NCBI GenBank assembly: GCA_022495995.1
Contig: JAFEMH010002445.1
Coordinates: 248,001-312,000, forward strand
Direction of reading: 5' to 3'
DNA length: 64,000 bases
Source: Adenophora triphylla var. japonica
Lineage: Eukaryota > Streptophyta > Magnoliopsida > Asterales > Campanulaceae
Below the pieces are notes generated by a model. The model did not search any database. It worked only from the letters and a program-made list of their open reading frames with translations, and was not told the origin of the DNA. Positions 1 to 8,549 of this stretch are shown here, one piece after another. Each line of letters opens with the position of its first letter. Position 1 is the stretch's first letter. The position numbers were made by a program, and so were the translations under genes.

Positions 1-656
1 ATCATTTTCAACTTCTTCATCTCCAATAATTCTTCATCGCTAATACATACGGACAAGTTTGGGTTTGAAATTCTAACACTTTGAAGAGTGGGGATGTCTT
101 TAATACACAAGAATAGCAAATGATTCCACAAAATCACCTCCGTCCATATCTTTGTTCTTTTCAACAATTCAAAGGTTGATGATCCACGTTTTGAATCTTC
201 GTACCATTTGCTTAAGAAATCTAGATACGTAAAATTTGATCTGGACAAGGCATCATATGTTATATTCAAATGCCATAGCCTGGACCCCTCGACGTTGTCA
301 TAATCATGATTGGAGAAGACTAGATGAAGAGAACGAAGGTCGAGAAACTTGGTCAACAAGGCTGTGGTTTCCTTGTAGGTCGACTTGACTTCTAACCTTA
401 ATTTAAACAAAATATTGTTGTAATTATCTGATTCTTCCCGAGGGTGAGAGAGGGAAGGGAGGGTGAGTTTAACATGGGAAACGTGAAGGATTGCGGAAGC
501 AAATCGATGTGAAACGAGAGAGCATTGTGTTAGGAATTTTAGGTCATTGCCTTCGGGTAGCTTTTGGATTATGAAGACGATTACATCAATTGGGAGACAT
601 TCAAAGGGGTCTGTTGAAGAAGAAGAAGACGACTTCTTGATTACTTTGGCAGCCAT
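1..656 (-). CDS. F-box protein, type 1, copy A (partial, runs off left edge)
   Basis: The ATG is at 656-654 and the frame stays open for 218 codons to position 1, so the C-terminus is outside the window. The protein starts MAAKVIKKSSSS and then has an F-box (DPFECLP, then LTQCSLVSHRFA). F-box proteins link substrates to SCF ubiquitin ligases through SKP1. It is nearly identical to copy D at 27403-28101, differing by substitutions, one extra Ser codon and an in-frame 6-bp insertion near 276. I saw no frameshift in the visible part. The resemblance is to the plant AUF/At4g18380-like group, which I recall as longer than 300 residues, so these copies look shortened. The F-box call is firm; the substrate is unknown. 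Confidence 0.75.
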   Translation of the reverse strand, partial: MAAKVIKKSSSSSSTDPFECLPIDVIVFIIQKLPEGNDLKFLTQCSLVSHRFASAILHVSHVKLTLPSLSHPREESDNYNNILFKLRLEVKSTYKETTALLTKFLDLRSLHLVFSNHDYDNVEGSRLWHLNITYDALSRSNFTYLDFLSKWYEDSKRGSSTFELLKRTKIWTEVILWNHLLFLCIKDIPTLQSVRISNPNLSVCISDEELLEMKKLKM

Positions 657-1016
657 GAAACAAAGATCTTAACCTTTTTTTTTTTTTTTTTTTTTTTTGA
701 GAGAGCTCAATTTGTGAAAATATATTGGCTGTAGATTCCGGTTCCATAAATGAAACGTAAAAACAATTCCTTTACATCTAAGGAGTCCATATGAAGACCA
801 CTCCTTGTTCTACAAGGAATTGAATTTATTTTATTGATATAATAATTATAATACTATAATTCAATAAAAAGAAAGTCCGAATCTTGGTTGAATAATACTC
901 AAATTTACAAAATATTATATTAGCCACTTTTAGGGATTTAGGGGTAACATGTTTATTTAATCTACATTAAGTTGAAAGATTAAAAAAATAATTATTTTAG
1001 TAAATTATAAAACATA
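657..1016. other. 5' flank of F-box copy A
   Basis: About 250 bp upstream of the ATG matches 28102-28330 (upstream of copy D), and the match resumes at 29550-29640 beyond the Mutator-like insertion there. A poly-T run lies at about 675-698. I find no coding sequence. The promoter should be here, but no convincing TATA box can be singled out in such AT-rich DNA. Confidence 0.5.
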
Positions 1017-1234
1017 CTCCTTCTGTCTCATTGATACGGTAACAAATTGACTAAAATGGTCACTTTAACAATGAAAAATTAAAATTTGTTATTTAGTGTA
1101 TTTTTAATGGTGAATCATTTTATAATTTCTAAATTTTCATTAGGGTTATAAATTTTTCTATAAATTCTTGGTCAATACAACCCTAAGTTGACCATTTTAT
1201 TCGATTTGTAAACGTATCAATGGGAGATAGAGAG
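1017..1234. mobile_element. Stowaway-type MITE (Tc1/mariner-like), 218 bp
   Basis: The left end CTCCTTCTGTCTCATTGATA mirrors the right end (TATCAATGGGAGATAGAGAG), and TA flanks both sides as the target duplication. It has no coding capacity. The ends are a diverged form of the CTCCCTCCGTCC type seen elsewhere in the window. Confidence 0.75.
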
Positions 1235-1468
1235 TATTATTTATGCTCCGCGTACTATAGTGTCACTAGCAACTCAACTTAAAAAGAAGAAATAGTAAAA
1301 ATAAAATAAAATCATCACATGTATTTAAATAAATAAATACGACACTTATTCTGAAATGGACGGTGGAGTAATTAAGATTTTCGAGATGGAACCCTCAACC
1401 CAAAAATGAATACAATTACCAATTAAACCCTAAAACATGTAAATTAACTAAAGAATCATCTATAACTA
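1235..1468. other. F-box intergenic flank
   Basis: Non-coding. The stretch 1380-1460 (containing AAACCCTAAAACATGTAAAT) recurs at 6890-6935, 32970-33030 and 50895-50940, always just 3' of an F-box copy. It is part of the duplicated backbone, interrupted at 1469 by a Gypsy LTR. Confidence 0.55.
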
Positions 1469-2170
1469 TGATGTGATTATAAAAAATGGATGTGGGCTTG
1501 AAACAGTGAATGAGGCCCATCATTACGAAAATGGGCCAAAAACATTTAATACATGTATCAGAGTGGGTCCAAAATAACTTGGCAACATATACAGGTCGAC
1601 ATGTGAAAGTAAGGTCAGACAAGAAGTATATGCGAGTTAACAGTAGCTGAAATTGATAGCGTCACAAGGCGAGAAACTTGCCTGGTCGAAGGTTCAGGTT
1701 GGCGGCAATCCGAGGCTTGCCGCCCTCCCTTTGATTGTCGCATGGGCAACGTACGTGAGATGACTTTGAATGATGTTAGACTGTCACATCTGGGCCCCAC
1801 CATAACCGTCGATGATAAGAGGTTTGTCAGGACAAACAATAGGCGTCTCCACTAACTTTGGGGGTGGTTGACACCCCTTGTTGATGATTGACAAGTGTTC
1901 TAAGTCTGTGCCTTGCACATGATGCATGGGAGTATAAAAGGAACCTTAAAAATATCATTTGGTAGGTCTCTTTCTTGTTCTTAAGCTTTCTCTCTCTAAA
2001 CTCCGTAGCTTTTCTTGATATTGTGACCAGTTAACTTACTCTCACGTCGGAGGGGTAACGCCGGAGACGCCCCCAACTTAGTTGACTCGTCTTTCATGTG
2101 TGTAGGTGACTAACGGAGAAGATAGCCGAAGTATTCTCTTTTCCTTTGCTCGGACGGTCCTGTGCAACCA
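1469..2170 (+). repeat. Gypsy LTR of a truncated element
   Basis: It starts TGATGTGATT and ends CTGTGCAACCA. Start, end and the TATA region (GGGAGTATAAAAGG, about 1928) align with the LTR at 13249-14006. The shared stretch after the TATA has TCTCTCT, then TTACTCTCACGYCGGAGGGG. About 30 bp of internal sequence (GGTAGCATCAAG) follows before the F-box flank resumes, so this is a 5' LTR plus a stub rather than a clean solo LTR. I found no TSD. Confidence 0.65.
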
Positions 2171-2209
2171 TTTGGCTTGGTAGCATCAAGCTACATACTG
2201 CATTACATA

Positions 2210-2537
2210 CCCCAACCCCTCGAAAACAAGCACTGGATAATTTTCATCTTCGATTCGTCTCCTCCTTCTGCATTAAACTCCCTAAATTTGATTAGTTCTT
2301 CACCATTAAGATACAAAGCTCCTTTAACAATCGATATGGGTTTGAAATTCCAGCATTCTGAAGCATTTGAAGGATCACGGAAGCAAATAGACGGGAAATG
2401 AGCGAGAATTGTGTTAGATATTTGAGATCATTGCCGTTGGGTAGCTTCTGAATTATAAAGATGATTATATCATCTGGGAGCCTTCCAAAAGGGTTGGTAT
2501 TGATAGCTATAATCAATAATTTGAAGGCTGCAACCAA
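2210..2537 (-). pseudogene. F-box pseudogene, type 2, copy B (internal deletion and frameshift)
   Basis: The minus-strand reading gives an F-box (NPFGRLPDDIIIFIIQKLP, then FSLISRLFASVILQ) like copy E. It then jumps directly to the C-terminal NAGISNPYR segment, so the middle of the gene is deleted. A frameshift follows: the downstream frame reads LYLNGEELIKFREFNA, matching the C-terminus of type 3 copies. It is non-functional as an F-box plus recognition domain. Its 5' end overlaps the TSD of the SINE at 2534. Confidence 0.8.
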
Positions 2538-3003
2538 AGTGGCCTTGGCCCAGTGGTATGTTGGTGACTTCCCGAAGGGGAGGTCACCGGTTCGATTCCC
2601 CTCAAGGGGAATTTCTGTGGTTTAATTCCTACCTTGGGTTTCAGGGTCCTTTGGAGCTCCCCGGGGCACATCCGTGCAGTTAAGGAAGCAGCATTGCTGG
2701 GCTTGTATCCTCAGTGTGGGGAGTTCGAATCTTGGCAGGAGCAGCTGGAGCAGCCAATTGGTGTTGTAAGAGTGATGCAATTGCCTCGGCAGGAGCAGCT
2801 GGAGCTTGGTGATGTAAGAGTGATGTAAATGTCTTGTAGGAGGGCTCCCTTGGGGCTCACGGAGTATAAGGGTGCTGCCACCCCGGTCGCATAGGGCACA
2901 TCCCGCGATTTACCTCCGCCGATATGCTTGAGGGCCGGTACACAGTGGTCCGAGATTAGTCCGTGAAGCCGGGAACCCAGGTATCAAAAAAAAAAAAAAC
3001 AAC
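2534..3003 (+). mobile_element. tRNA-derived SINE, about 470 bp, with 16-bp TSD
   Basis: The 5' head carries a Pol III A box (TGGCCCAGTGG, 2546-2556) and a perfect B box (GGTTCGATTCC, 2589-2599) 32 nt apart. The body ends in an A-run (about 2986-2999). The element is flanked by AATTTGAAGGCTGCAA at 2518-2533 and 3004-3019. The empty site is visible at about 29895-29915 in copy E. The body contains a duplicated module of about 55 bp (GGCAGGAGCAGCTGGAGC twice, 2735 and 2790). It is long for a plant SINE. It has no ORF of its own, as expected. Confidence 0.85.
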
Positions 3004-3019
3004 AATTTGAAGGCTGCAA

Positions 3020-3334
3020 ATGTTTCTCAGTTTAGGGTTACGCATCTGCAATATTAATAGGTGTATTACTATTTATCATATAGTCCTATAATTTAACACT
3101 CCCTTCGACCCGGATTATGGTTCCTAGTTTGACTTTACACGAGTATTTAAAAAAAATGTTGTGAGGATGAGAAGTAAAGTGGGAGAGAAAAATATCGTGG
3201 GTCGTTAGGCCTTCACGTGTAACAGACTTGCTCTAATATCATCTTAAAGCCTGAGGTTCCACCTTAAACCAATTTGTATTAAGGGGAATGACTCAGGATC
3301 CTTATTTATTATAAGAAAAGTTTGTCAACTCCCG
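3020..3334. other. F-box B upstream flank with truncated Stowaway end
   Basis: Matches 29915-30060 and 30375-30530 upstream of copy E. A Stowaway-like left end (CTCCCTTCGACCCGGATTAT) at about 3103 has no right end; the fuller version in the sister block is at about 29991-30215. Non-coding. Confidence 0.5.
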
Positions 3335-3342
3335 ATATGAGT

Positions 3343-4017
3343 AGAGCCGTCAAAATCGAGCCCGGCCCGTGGGCCCGATCCAGCCCGCCTGGGTTTTTAA
3401 GGACCTGGGCCTCAAATTAGGCGGCCCGAAAAAAATCGGGCCTCTTTGGGCCGGTAGGCCCGTGGGTTTAGGCGGCCCGAACATGAAAAGCTCGCAAAAG
3501 CCCGGGCCGGCCCGATGAAAAGTTGACAAAGTCAACACACTAAAAAAAAAAAACTAAAGAAAAAGCCACTGATTGAAGCCTGAACATTTAGTTATGCAAG
3601 CTGTGGTCTTGGCCTTGGCCTTGCACATATCCCACATCGATTGAAAGAAAAAGAAAATGCCCTTGTTGGTTTGGCGCCTTGCCTTGGCTCGGCCGTGGCC
3701 TTGCACATATCCCACATCGATTGAAAGAGAAAGAAAATGCCCTTGTTGGTTTGGCGCCTTGCCTTGGCTCGGCCGTGGCCTTTGCCTTGCACATATCCCA
3801 CATCGATTGAAAGAGAAAGAAAATGGCCTTATTGGGTATATATTGAGGCTGAAGCCAAGGTTTCCTCATCATTCGGCCGTGGCCTGCCTGGCCTTGGCCT
3901 TGGCCGGCCTTGGTCCTTGCTTTGCCTTTGAACTTTGGATTGGCCCATAGGCCCGAAGTTCGGATGTTCGCATGGGCCGGGCTTGCCTTTTACTAGCGGC
4001 CCGTTTGACAGCAATAT
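3343..4017. mobile_element. Non-autonomous hAT element, 675 bp
   Basis: It is flanked by the 8-bp duplication ATATGAGT (3335-3342 and 4018-4025), and the F-box flank continues on both sides as in the uninterrupted copy at about 30500-30560. Imperfect terminal inverted repeats contain GTCAAA (AGAGCCGTCAAAATCGAGC on the left, GCCCGTTTGACAG on the right). It is GC-rich with GGCCCG motifs, typical of a common class of plant hAT MITEs. Inside are three tandem units of about 80 bp (3620-3830), each with a TCCCACATCG motif. No transposase is present. Confidence 0.85.
3629..3844 (+). promoter_or_regulatory. Triplicated plant snRNA-type USE motif, last copy followed by TATA
   Basis: ATCCCACATCG, a perfect match to the plant snRNA upstream sequence element RTCCCACATCG, occurs at 3629-3639, 3709-3719 and 3795-3805. 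After the third copy TATATATT lies at 3837-3844, about 40 bp centre to centre, which is the four-helical-turn spacing known for Pol II-type plant snRNA promoters. I recognise no snRNA downstream. It may be a captured promoter or chance. Confidence 0.45.
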
Positions 4018-4092
4018 ATATGAGTTAATATCTCTAACAAGAACCTTACCCTATACAGAGTGAGTATAAATAATCGTATAGTACATGTGTTT

Positions 4093-4531
4093 CTAGAATT
4101 GTTCATAAGGTCCATAAACATTTAATGGAAAAACATACCTAAGCTTAGTTTCACGCACACTACCATCACCTACACAAAAAACGTTGTAAAGTGTCCCATG
4201 CATCCTTTGCAGTAGTGGAACTATTTTGAATAAGTTTAAAAATATGCATATCAACCCACTCAAAAATGGCATTAAGTGTCTTTTCATTGAAATTAGCTTG
4301 GTTGATCTCTTCATTGTTCCATTCTCATTCGGGTTTAACTTGCACGTCACCATCTTCATCAGGAGGTAACAATGGAAGGGAGTAACTATTTGTTATAGAT
4401 CGCCATGCTCGAAGATCAATTGATTTGATATGCGAGCATAGGCGAATCTTCCAATAACAATAATTCGAGCCATCTAACACAGGAAGACGCTTATGATTAG
4501 GATTAGCAAGATTATCACCTAGACCAAGCAC
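4093..4531 (-). pseudogene. Copia gag fragment, broken
   Basis: Minus strand. The frame ending near 4325 contains LPVLDGSNYCYWKIRL and DLRAWRSI, the N-terminal gag (DUF4219/UBN2) signature. After a frameshift the reading continues with NEKTLNAIFEWVD and AKDAWDTLQRF. The gag is cut off at about 4135, where F-box flank abuts. It follows the primer-binding site and LTR of the same minus-strand element at 4552-5532. Protease, integrase and RT are absent. Confidence 0.75.
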
Positions 4532-4551
4532 TTAGTATCGTCAAGTGACCT

Positions 4552-4563
4552 GCTCTGATACCA
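4552..4563 (-). other. Primer-binding site of truncated Copia
   Basis: On the minus strand this reads TGGTATCAGAGC, complementary to the 3' end of initiator tRNA-Met. It lies two bases from the LTR end and about 20 bp before the gag reading frame. Confidence 0.8.
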
Positions 4564-4565
4564 AT

Positions 4566-5532
4566 TGAAATTGTCAAGGCAAGCTGGAAAGAGATGTTAC
4601 CGTAGGTGTTACCCAACACCTTTGATAACACACTGACGGACTACACACACACCACAAAACTATATAGTTTGTAAAAGATTTGTGCAGCAGAAATAAATAA
4701 CACAAGAGATAATTTTTCTCAAGTTATATAAATATATAACTTGAGTGTGCCTAAATGGCGAAGACTTTAAATCAGTATAGAAAGAATTACAAAGCCGAAA
4801 GTTCCCTATTGGTATAAAAATGATAATGCTCTATGAAACTAATGAGACAAAGTATTGAATCCTATCCTTAGTTAACACTCTCTTAAACACACAGTGTTTA
4901 AGTTAGAATTACAAGGAAGGAAGGATTATTCGAGCCAAAGATACTTTATCTCTCTTGTGCTAAGGTGTGTGTTATGTTTGACATGTCTTCTCTTGTCAAC
5001 ATCTTAGCATATATATAGCCTTCAAATGTCATGGAGGCTACTCAAAGATAACAGCCTTGAGTCTTGATCGTGTGAGGTAGAGTGGAGAAATTCGTGTGTT
5101 TGCTTCTCAATTCATGGGTTGTTTGCACTAACTTCCCCATTTGTAGCAATCGACTTCTTGGAGCCCAAGTCCATGCATTCCCCTCTTGTACTCCCTTGCT
5201 TTCTCGACCTTGTACTCTTTAATAAACAACAACCAACCTTGAACTTAGTCTTCACCATATTTTCCTTAAAAAACAACAAGGTAAGACTATGTCAAAGTTA
5301 CACATAAATTTCCTATTTATGCGTAGCAATTAATCCAACCTTAATATAACCTGAAATATGGACTAACAAACACATATATCTTGCAAATAATATTAGACAT
5401 TAGGATATAAAATAATATGAAAAGAATTATACAATTATAAATCATTTCAATTCGGGTAACACATAACTGTCAGTGACAACACCTGTGGTTACACCCACAT
5501 CTCTGTGGTAACACCCACAGTCTATACTAACA
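4566..5532 (-). repeat. 5' LTR of truncated minus-strand Copia
   Basis: On the minus strand the LTR ends ...AATTTCA next to the primer-binding site. A TATA box (minus strand TATATATATG, plus about 5008-5020) fits an LTR promoter. The far end is uncertain: TGTTAGTATAGACTG at 5532 is the best TG start, but a TGTTAG at about 5369 is an alternative. F-box flank resumes at about 5545. With the 3' part lost, no TSD can be tested. Confidence 0.55.
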
Positions 5533-5724
5533 GAATGGTTATTTTAAAAAAAAAAAATAACTTTGTTCTTGAATGTTTTTTACCCATTTTTTTCACTAGT
5601 CACTTTAAACTTGTAAAACTATATATTTGAAAAGTAGAAAATAAAAACATTTATGCATTTTTGTCATTTGAATTCCCCGTAAATGAAATTTGAATATTTA
5701 CTTAGTAATGGAAGGAGTAAAACT
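5533..5724. other. F-box intergenic flank
   Basis: The segment with AACTTTGTTCTTGAATGTTT and CTAGTCACTTTAAACTTG recurs at 42895-42920 and 50530-50575. Non-coding; part of the duplicated backbone. Confidence 0.5.
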
Positions 5725-5937
5725 GGCTCCGTTTGTTTCGACGTAAATTTTTTTTCGGAAAACGTTTTCTGGAAATGTTTTCTTGTAAAATATTTTCCTG
5801 TAAAATATTTTATGGAGGTAGGGCGTAAAATGTTTTATGGAGGAAGGGTGTAAAATATTTTCGGCTGTTTGGTAAGGAAAATATTTTCCGAAAGGGCGTA
5901 AAATGTTTTATTTTTTTATTTATTATTATTATTATTA

Positions 5938-5973
<36 letters not shown>

Positions 5974-6645
5974 TATTTATTATTTTTTATTATTATTATA
6001 TTTTTTTATTTTTTATTTTTTATTATTATTATTATTATTATTTTATTTATATATTTATTTATTATTGTTATTATTATTATATTTTTTATTTTTATTGTTA
6101 TTATTGTTATTATTATTATTGTTATTTATTTTAATTTTTTTATTATTATTATATTATTATATTATTTTTTATTTTTATTTTTATTTTTATTTTTATTTTT
6201 ATTTTTATTTTTATTTTTATTTTTATTTTTATTTTTATTTTTATTTTTATTTTTATTTTTATTTTTATTTTTATTTTTATTTTTATTATTTTATTATTTT
6301 TTATTACTATTACTATTACTATTACTATTACTATTACTATTACTATTACTATTATTATTATTATTAGAATGAGGAAGTAGAATGTTGTACCTTGTGAAAT
6401 ATGAGTTGGACATGAAGGGCACCATTTTTCGGAAAATGTTTTACTTAGGCCAAAGTCAGTAAGTCGTTTTACTTAGGAAGGGCGTAAAATATTTTTTGGA
6501 AAACGTTTTCTTCATTTTTCGGAAAACAACCAAACAGCGGAAAACGAGTTATTTTTCGGAAAACATTTTCCGGGGGCTCAACCAAACAACGGAAAACGAG
6601 TTATTTTACGAAAACGAGTTATTTTACGGTGAAACAAACGGGGCC
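5725..6645. mobile_element. TIR element with GGCYCCGTTTGTTTC ends, 921 bp
   Basis: Left end GGCTCCGTTTGTTTCGACG and right end (reverse complement) GGCCCCGTTTGTTTCACCG form inverted repeats of about 23 bp. Subterminal GGAAAACGTTTTC-type repeats and AAAATATTTT motifs fill the first and last 200 bp. The middle is microsatellite. I could not confirm a TSD, so the superfamily (hAT or PIF/Harbinger) is left open. Confidence 0.65.
5905..6370. repeat. Compound microsatellite
   Basis: TAT/TTA trinucleotides to about 6160, then an almost pure TTTTTA hexamer run to about 6285, then TACTAT repeats to about 6370. It occupies the centre of the TIR element at 5725-6645. The Tyr/Phe/Leu-rich reading frame through it is an artefact. 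Confidence 0.9.
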
Positions 6646-6981
6646 TTATACTACCCTGCATGCAGGTATAGACACATGCCTAAACCTATTTCGCATATCT
6701 TAGATTGAACTCCAAACCACTACACTCAATTTGAACCTTCAATCAAATGCCAAAGAATTAAAATATATACTTCTTCTGTTTTACAGTAAGGTTTCTAGTT
6801 TGACTTTATACGGAGATTAAGAAAAATAAATATTATGGATGAAATAATTAACATCTTCGGGTCGAAGTAGAACCCTTAACCCACAAAATTCAGAAAAGAT
6901 TACCAAATTAAACCCTAAAACATGTAAATTAACTAAATAATCGTCTAACAACATAATGAATTAAATATTCCAACCCCGCGA
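6646..6981. other. F-box intergenic flank, 3' of copy C
   Basis: Aligns with 50580-50957 (3' of copy G) and partly with 32930-33050 (3' of copy F). It includes a Stowaway-like left end at about 6773 without a partner. No gene seen. Confidence 0.5.
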
Positions 6982-7157
6982 AAACAACCGGATTATAATC
7001 TCCCTCTTTGATTCGTTTTCATCTTCTACGGCATTCAACTCCTTAAACTTGATAAGTTCTTCGCCTCTTAAACAACCGGATTATAATCTCCCTCTTTGAT
7101 TCGTTTTCATCTTCTACGGCAATCAACTCCTTAAACTTGATAAGTTCTTCGCCTCTT
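6982..7157. repeat. 88-bp tandem duplication at the 3' end of F-box copy C
   Basis: 6982-7069 and 7070-7157 are near-identical (period 88, not a multiple of three). It is absent from copies F and G. It shifts the frame at the end of copy C and replaces the usual C-terminus (..LFSRG.NI) with ..LFKRRRTYQV. Confidence 0.85.
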
Positions 7158-7549
7158 AAATACACTAACGGTCGGTATGGGCTTGAAATTTTAACACAGT
7201 GAAGCAATGGGAAATCTTGAATAATCTTGACTAGCAAATCATGCCATGCTTTCAAACCAAAGGGATCGTCGGCTTCTAGATGAAGAAAACGGAGACGAAT
7301 AAACTTTCTCAACGAGACAGTGGATCTCGCGTAGCCAGCCATGAGTATAGACCTTGAGCTTTCCAAATTATGATGCCCTCGAGGAGGGGAAGGGAGGCTG
7401 AGTTTGACCACAGGGATTTGAAGGATCACAGAAGCAAATAGATGGGAAACAAGTGAGCATTGTGTAAGAAATTTGAGATCTTTGGGAAGATTTTGAAATA
7501 TTATGTTGATTATATCAAATGGGAGCCTTTCAAAAGGGTCGGCGTCCAT
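7043..7549 (-). CDS. F-box protein, type 3, copy C (short)
   Basis: Start chosen at MDADPFERLP (7549), the first Met before the F-box and conserved in all type 3 copies; an in-frame Met 10 codons upstream (7579) is also possible. The product is 168 residues. The F-box spans about residues 3-42 (PFERLPFDIINII, then QCSLVSHLFASVI). A short variable region follows, with FIRLRFLHLEADDPFGLKAW and DFPLLHCVKISSPYR. Compared with copy G it lacks 21 residues after FGLK and has an altered C-terminus from the 88-bp duplication. It may be decaying or a short functional form; nothing here shows expression. Confidence 0.6.
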   Translation of the reverse strand: MDADPFERLPFDIINIIFQNLPKDLKFLTQCSLVSHLFASVILQIPVVKLSLPSPPRGHHNLESSRSILMAGYARSTVSLRKFIRLRFLHLEADDPFGLKAWHDLLVKIIQDFPLLHCVKISSPYRPLVYLRGEELIKFKELIAVEDENESKREIIIRLFKRRRTYQV

Positions 7550-7579
7550 GGCTATAATTTGAAGGCCGCAAACCTCCAT

Positions 7580-8007
7580 GCAAACGTGTTTCTCTTAATT
7601 CGTTTTAGGGTTAGGCAAAGGATTAACAATCCCCTCACTATTAATAATTCGTTTTAGAGTTAGGCATAAAATTAACAATTTCCTCATTATAAATACATAA
7701 ATACGGGCTAATCTCACTCGATTACCAAACGAGCCCTAAAAGTATGTTGGGCTGCACTAATATTGAACGGATTAGGGTTTCAATTCAACGTAGGAGTATT
7801 TATTTGGAATGCATATTTTAAGGAGAGATTTATATTATATGCTTCTTTTATTTTGAAAGATTTGACCCATTTTAATTCTTATATATTTAATTCTTATAGC
7901 TAAACTTAATCGAATTTAGATCAAAATTTTAATATTTTTATACAATTTTAAAAATTATTATTGTTTCATCATAAGAAATATTATCCATAACAAATTTTAA
8001 AATTATA
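7580..8007. other. F-box C upstream flank
   Basis: Conserved with 41700-41950 (copy F) and 51590-51900 plus 57004-57070 (copy G). It contains a repeated TTAATAATTCGTTTTAG segment. It should hold the promoter of copy C, but I cannot single out a TATA box. Interrupted at 8008 by a MITE. Confidence 0.5.
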
Positions 8008-8549
8008 CTCCTTCCGTCCCGCTTTAAAGTTCTTAGTTTGACTTTGCACGGAGATTAAAAAATGAATAAATGTGAGTGGTAGGGAATAGGAGAGAGAATG
8101 TAAAAGTTAAATGTGTGGTAGGGAATAGGAGAGAGAATGTAAAAGTTTAAAATCTATATAATATATAAAAAGAGAAACATTTTATGCCCTCACATTAAGA
8201 CATGTCACTATTATGACATGGCATTATGTGATTCTCCCATTGGTCAATTATTTCCTATATAAATCAAGTGGTTAAATTTGGAAATATTTCAAGGATATTT
8301 TAGTCATTTACGTTCATGACATAAATGTAGATATTAGACATTGAAATCAACATCAAGTGCTTTTGATTGGATGCCTTAATTTACAATTTTCCCCCCAAAT
8401 TCTTTGACCTCAATTATTTATAATAAATTAATTTAAAAAATAAAAATTTTACACCAAAATTCATAATTTTTTTTCCTCTACAAATAGAGACTAATTTCAT
8501 TTGATTCGGATACAGAAAAAAAATCATCTTTCTTGAATATAAATCAAAT

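Noticed and set aside
2534..2610. tRNA gene
   Set aside because: A and B boxes are present, but there is no cloverleaf with a proper acceptor stem, and the TSD plus A-tail show a SINE.
3350..4014. Short Pro/Gly/Arg-rich frames on both strands
   Set aside because: They come from the GC-rich hAT element and its 80-bp tandem units.
5903..6367. Long Tyr/Phe/Leu-rich reading frame
   Set aside because: It is a translation of TAT and TTTTTA microsatellite; no protein family and no codon structure.
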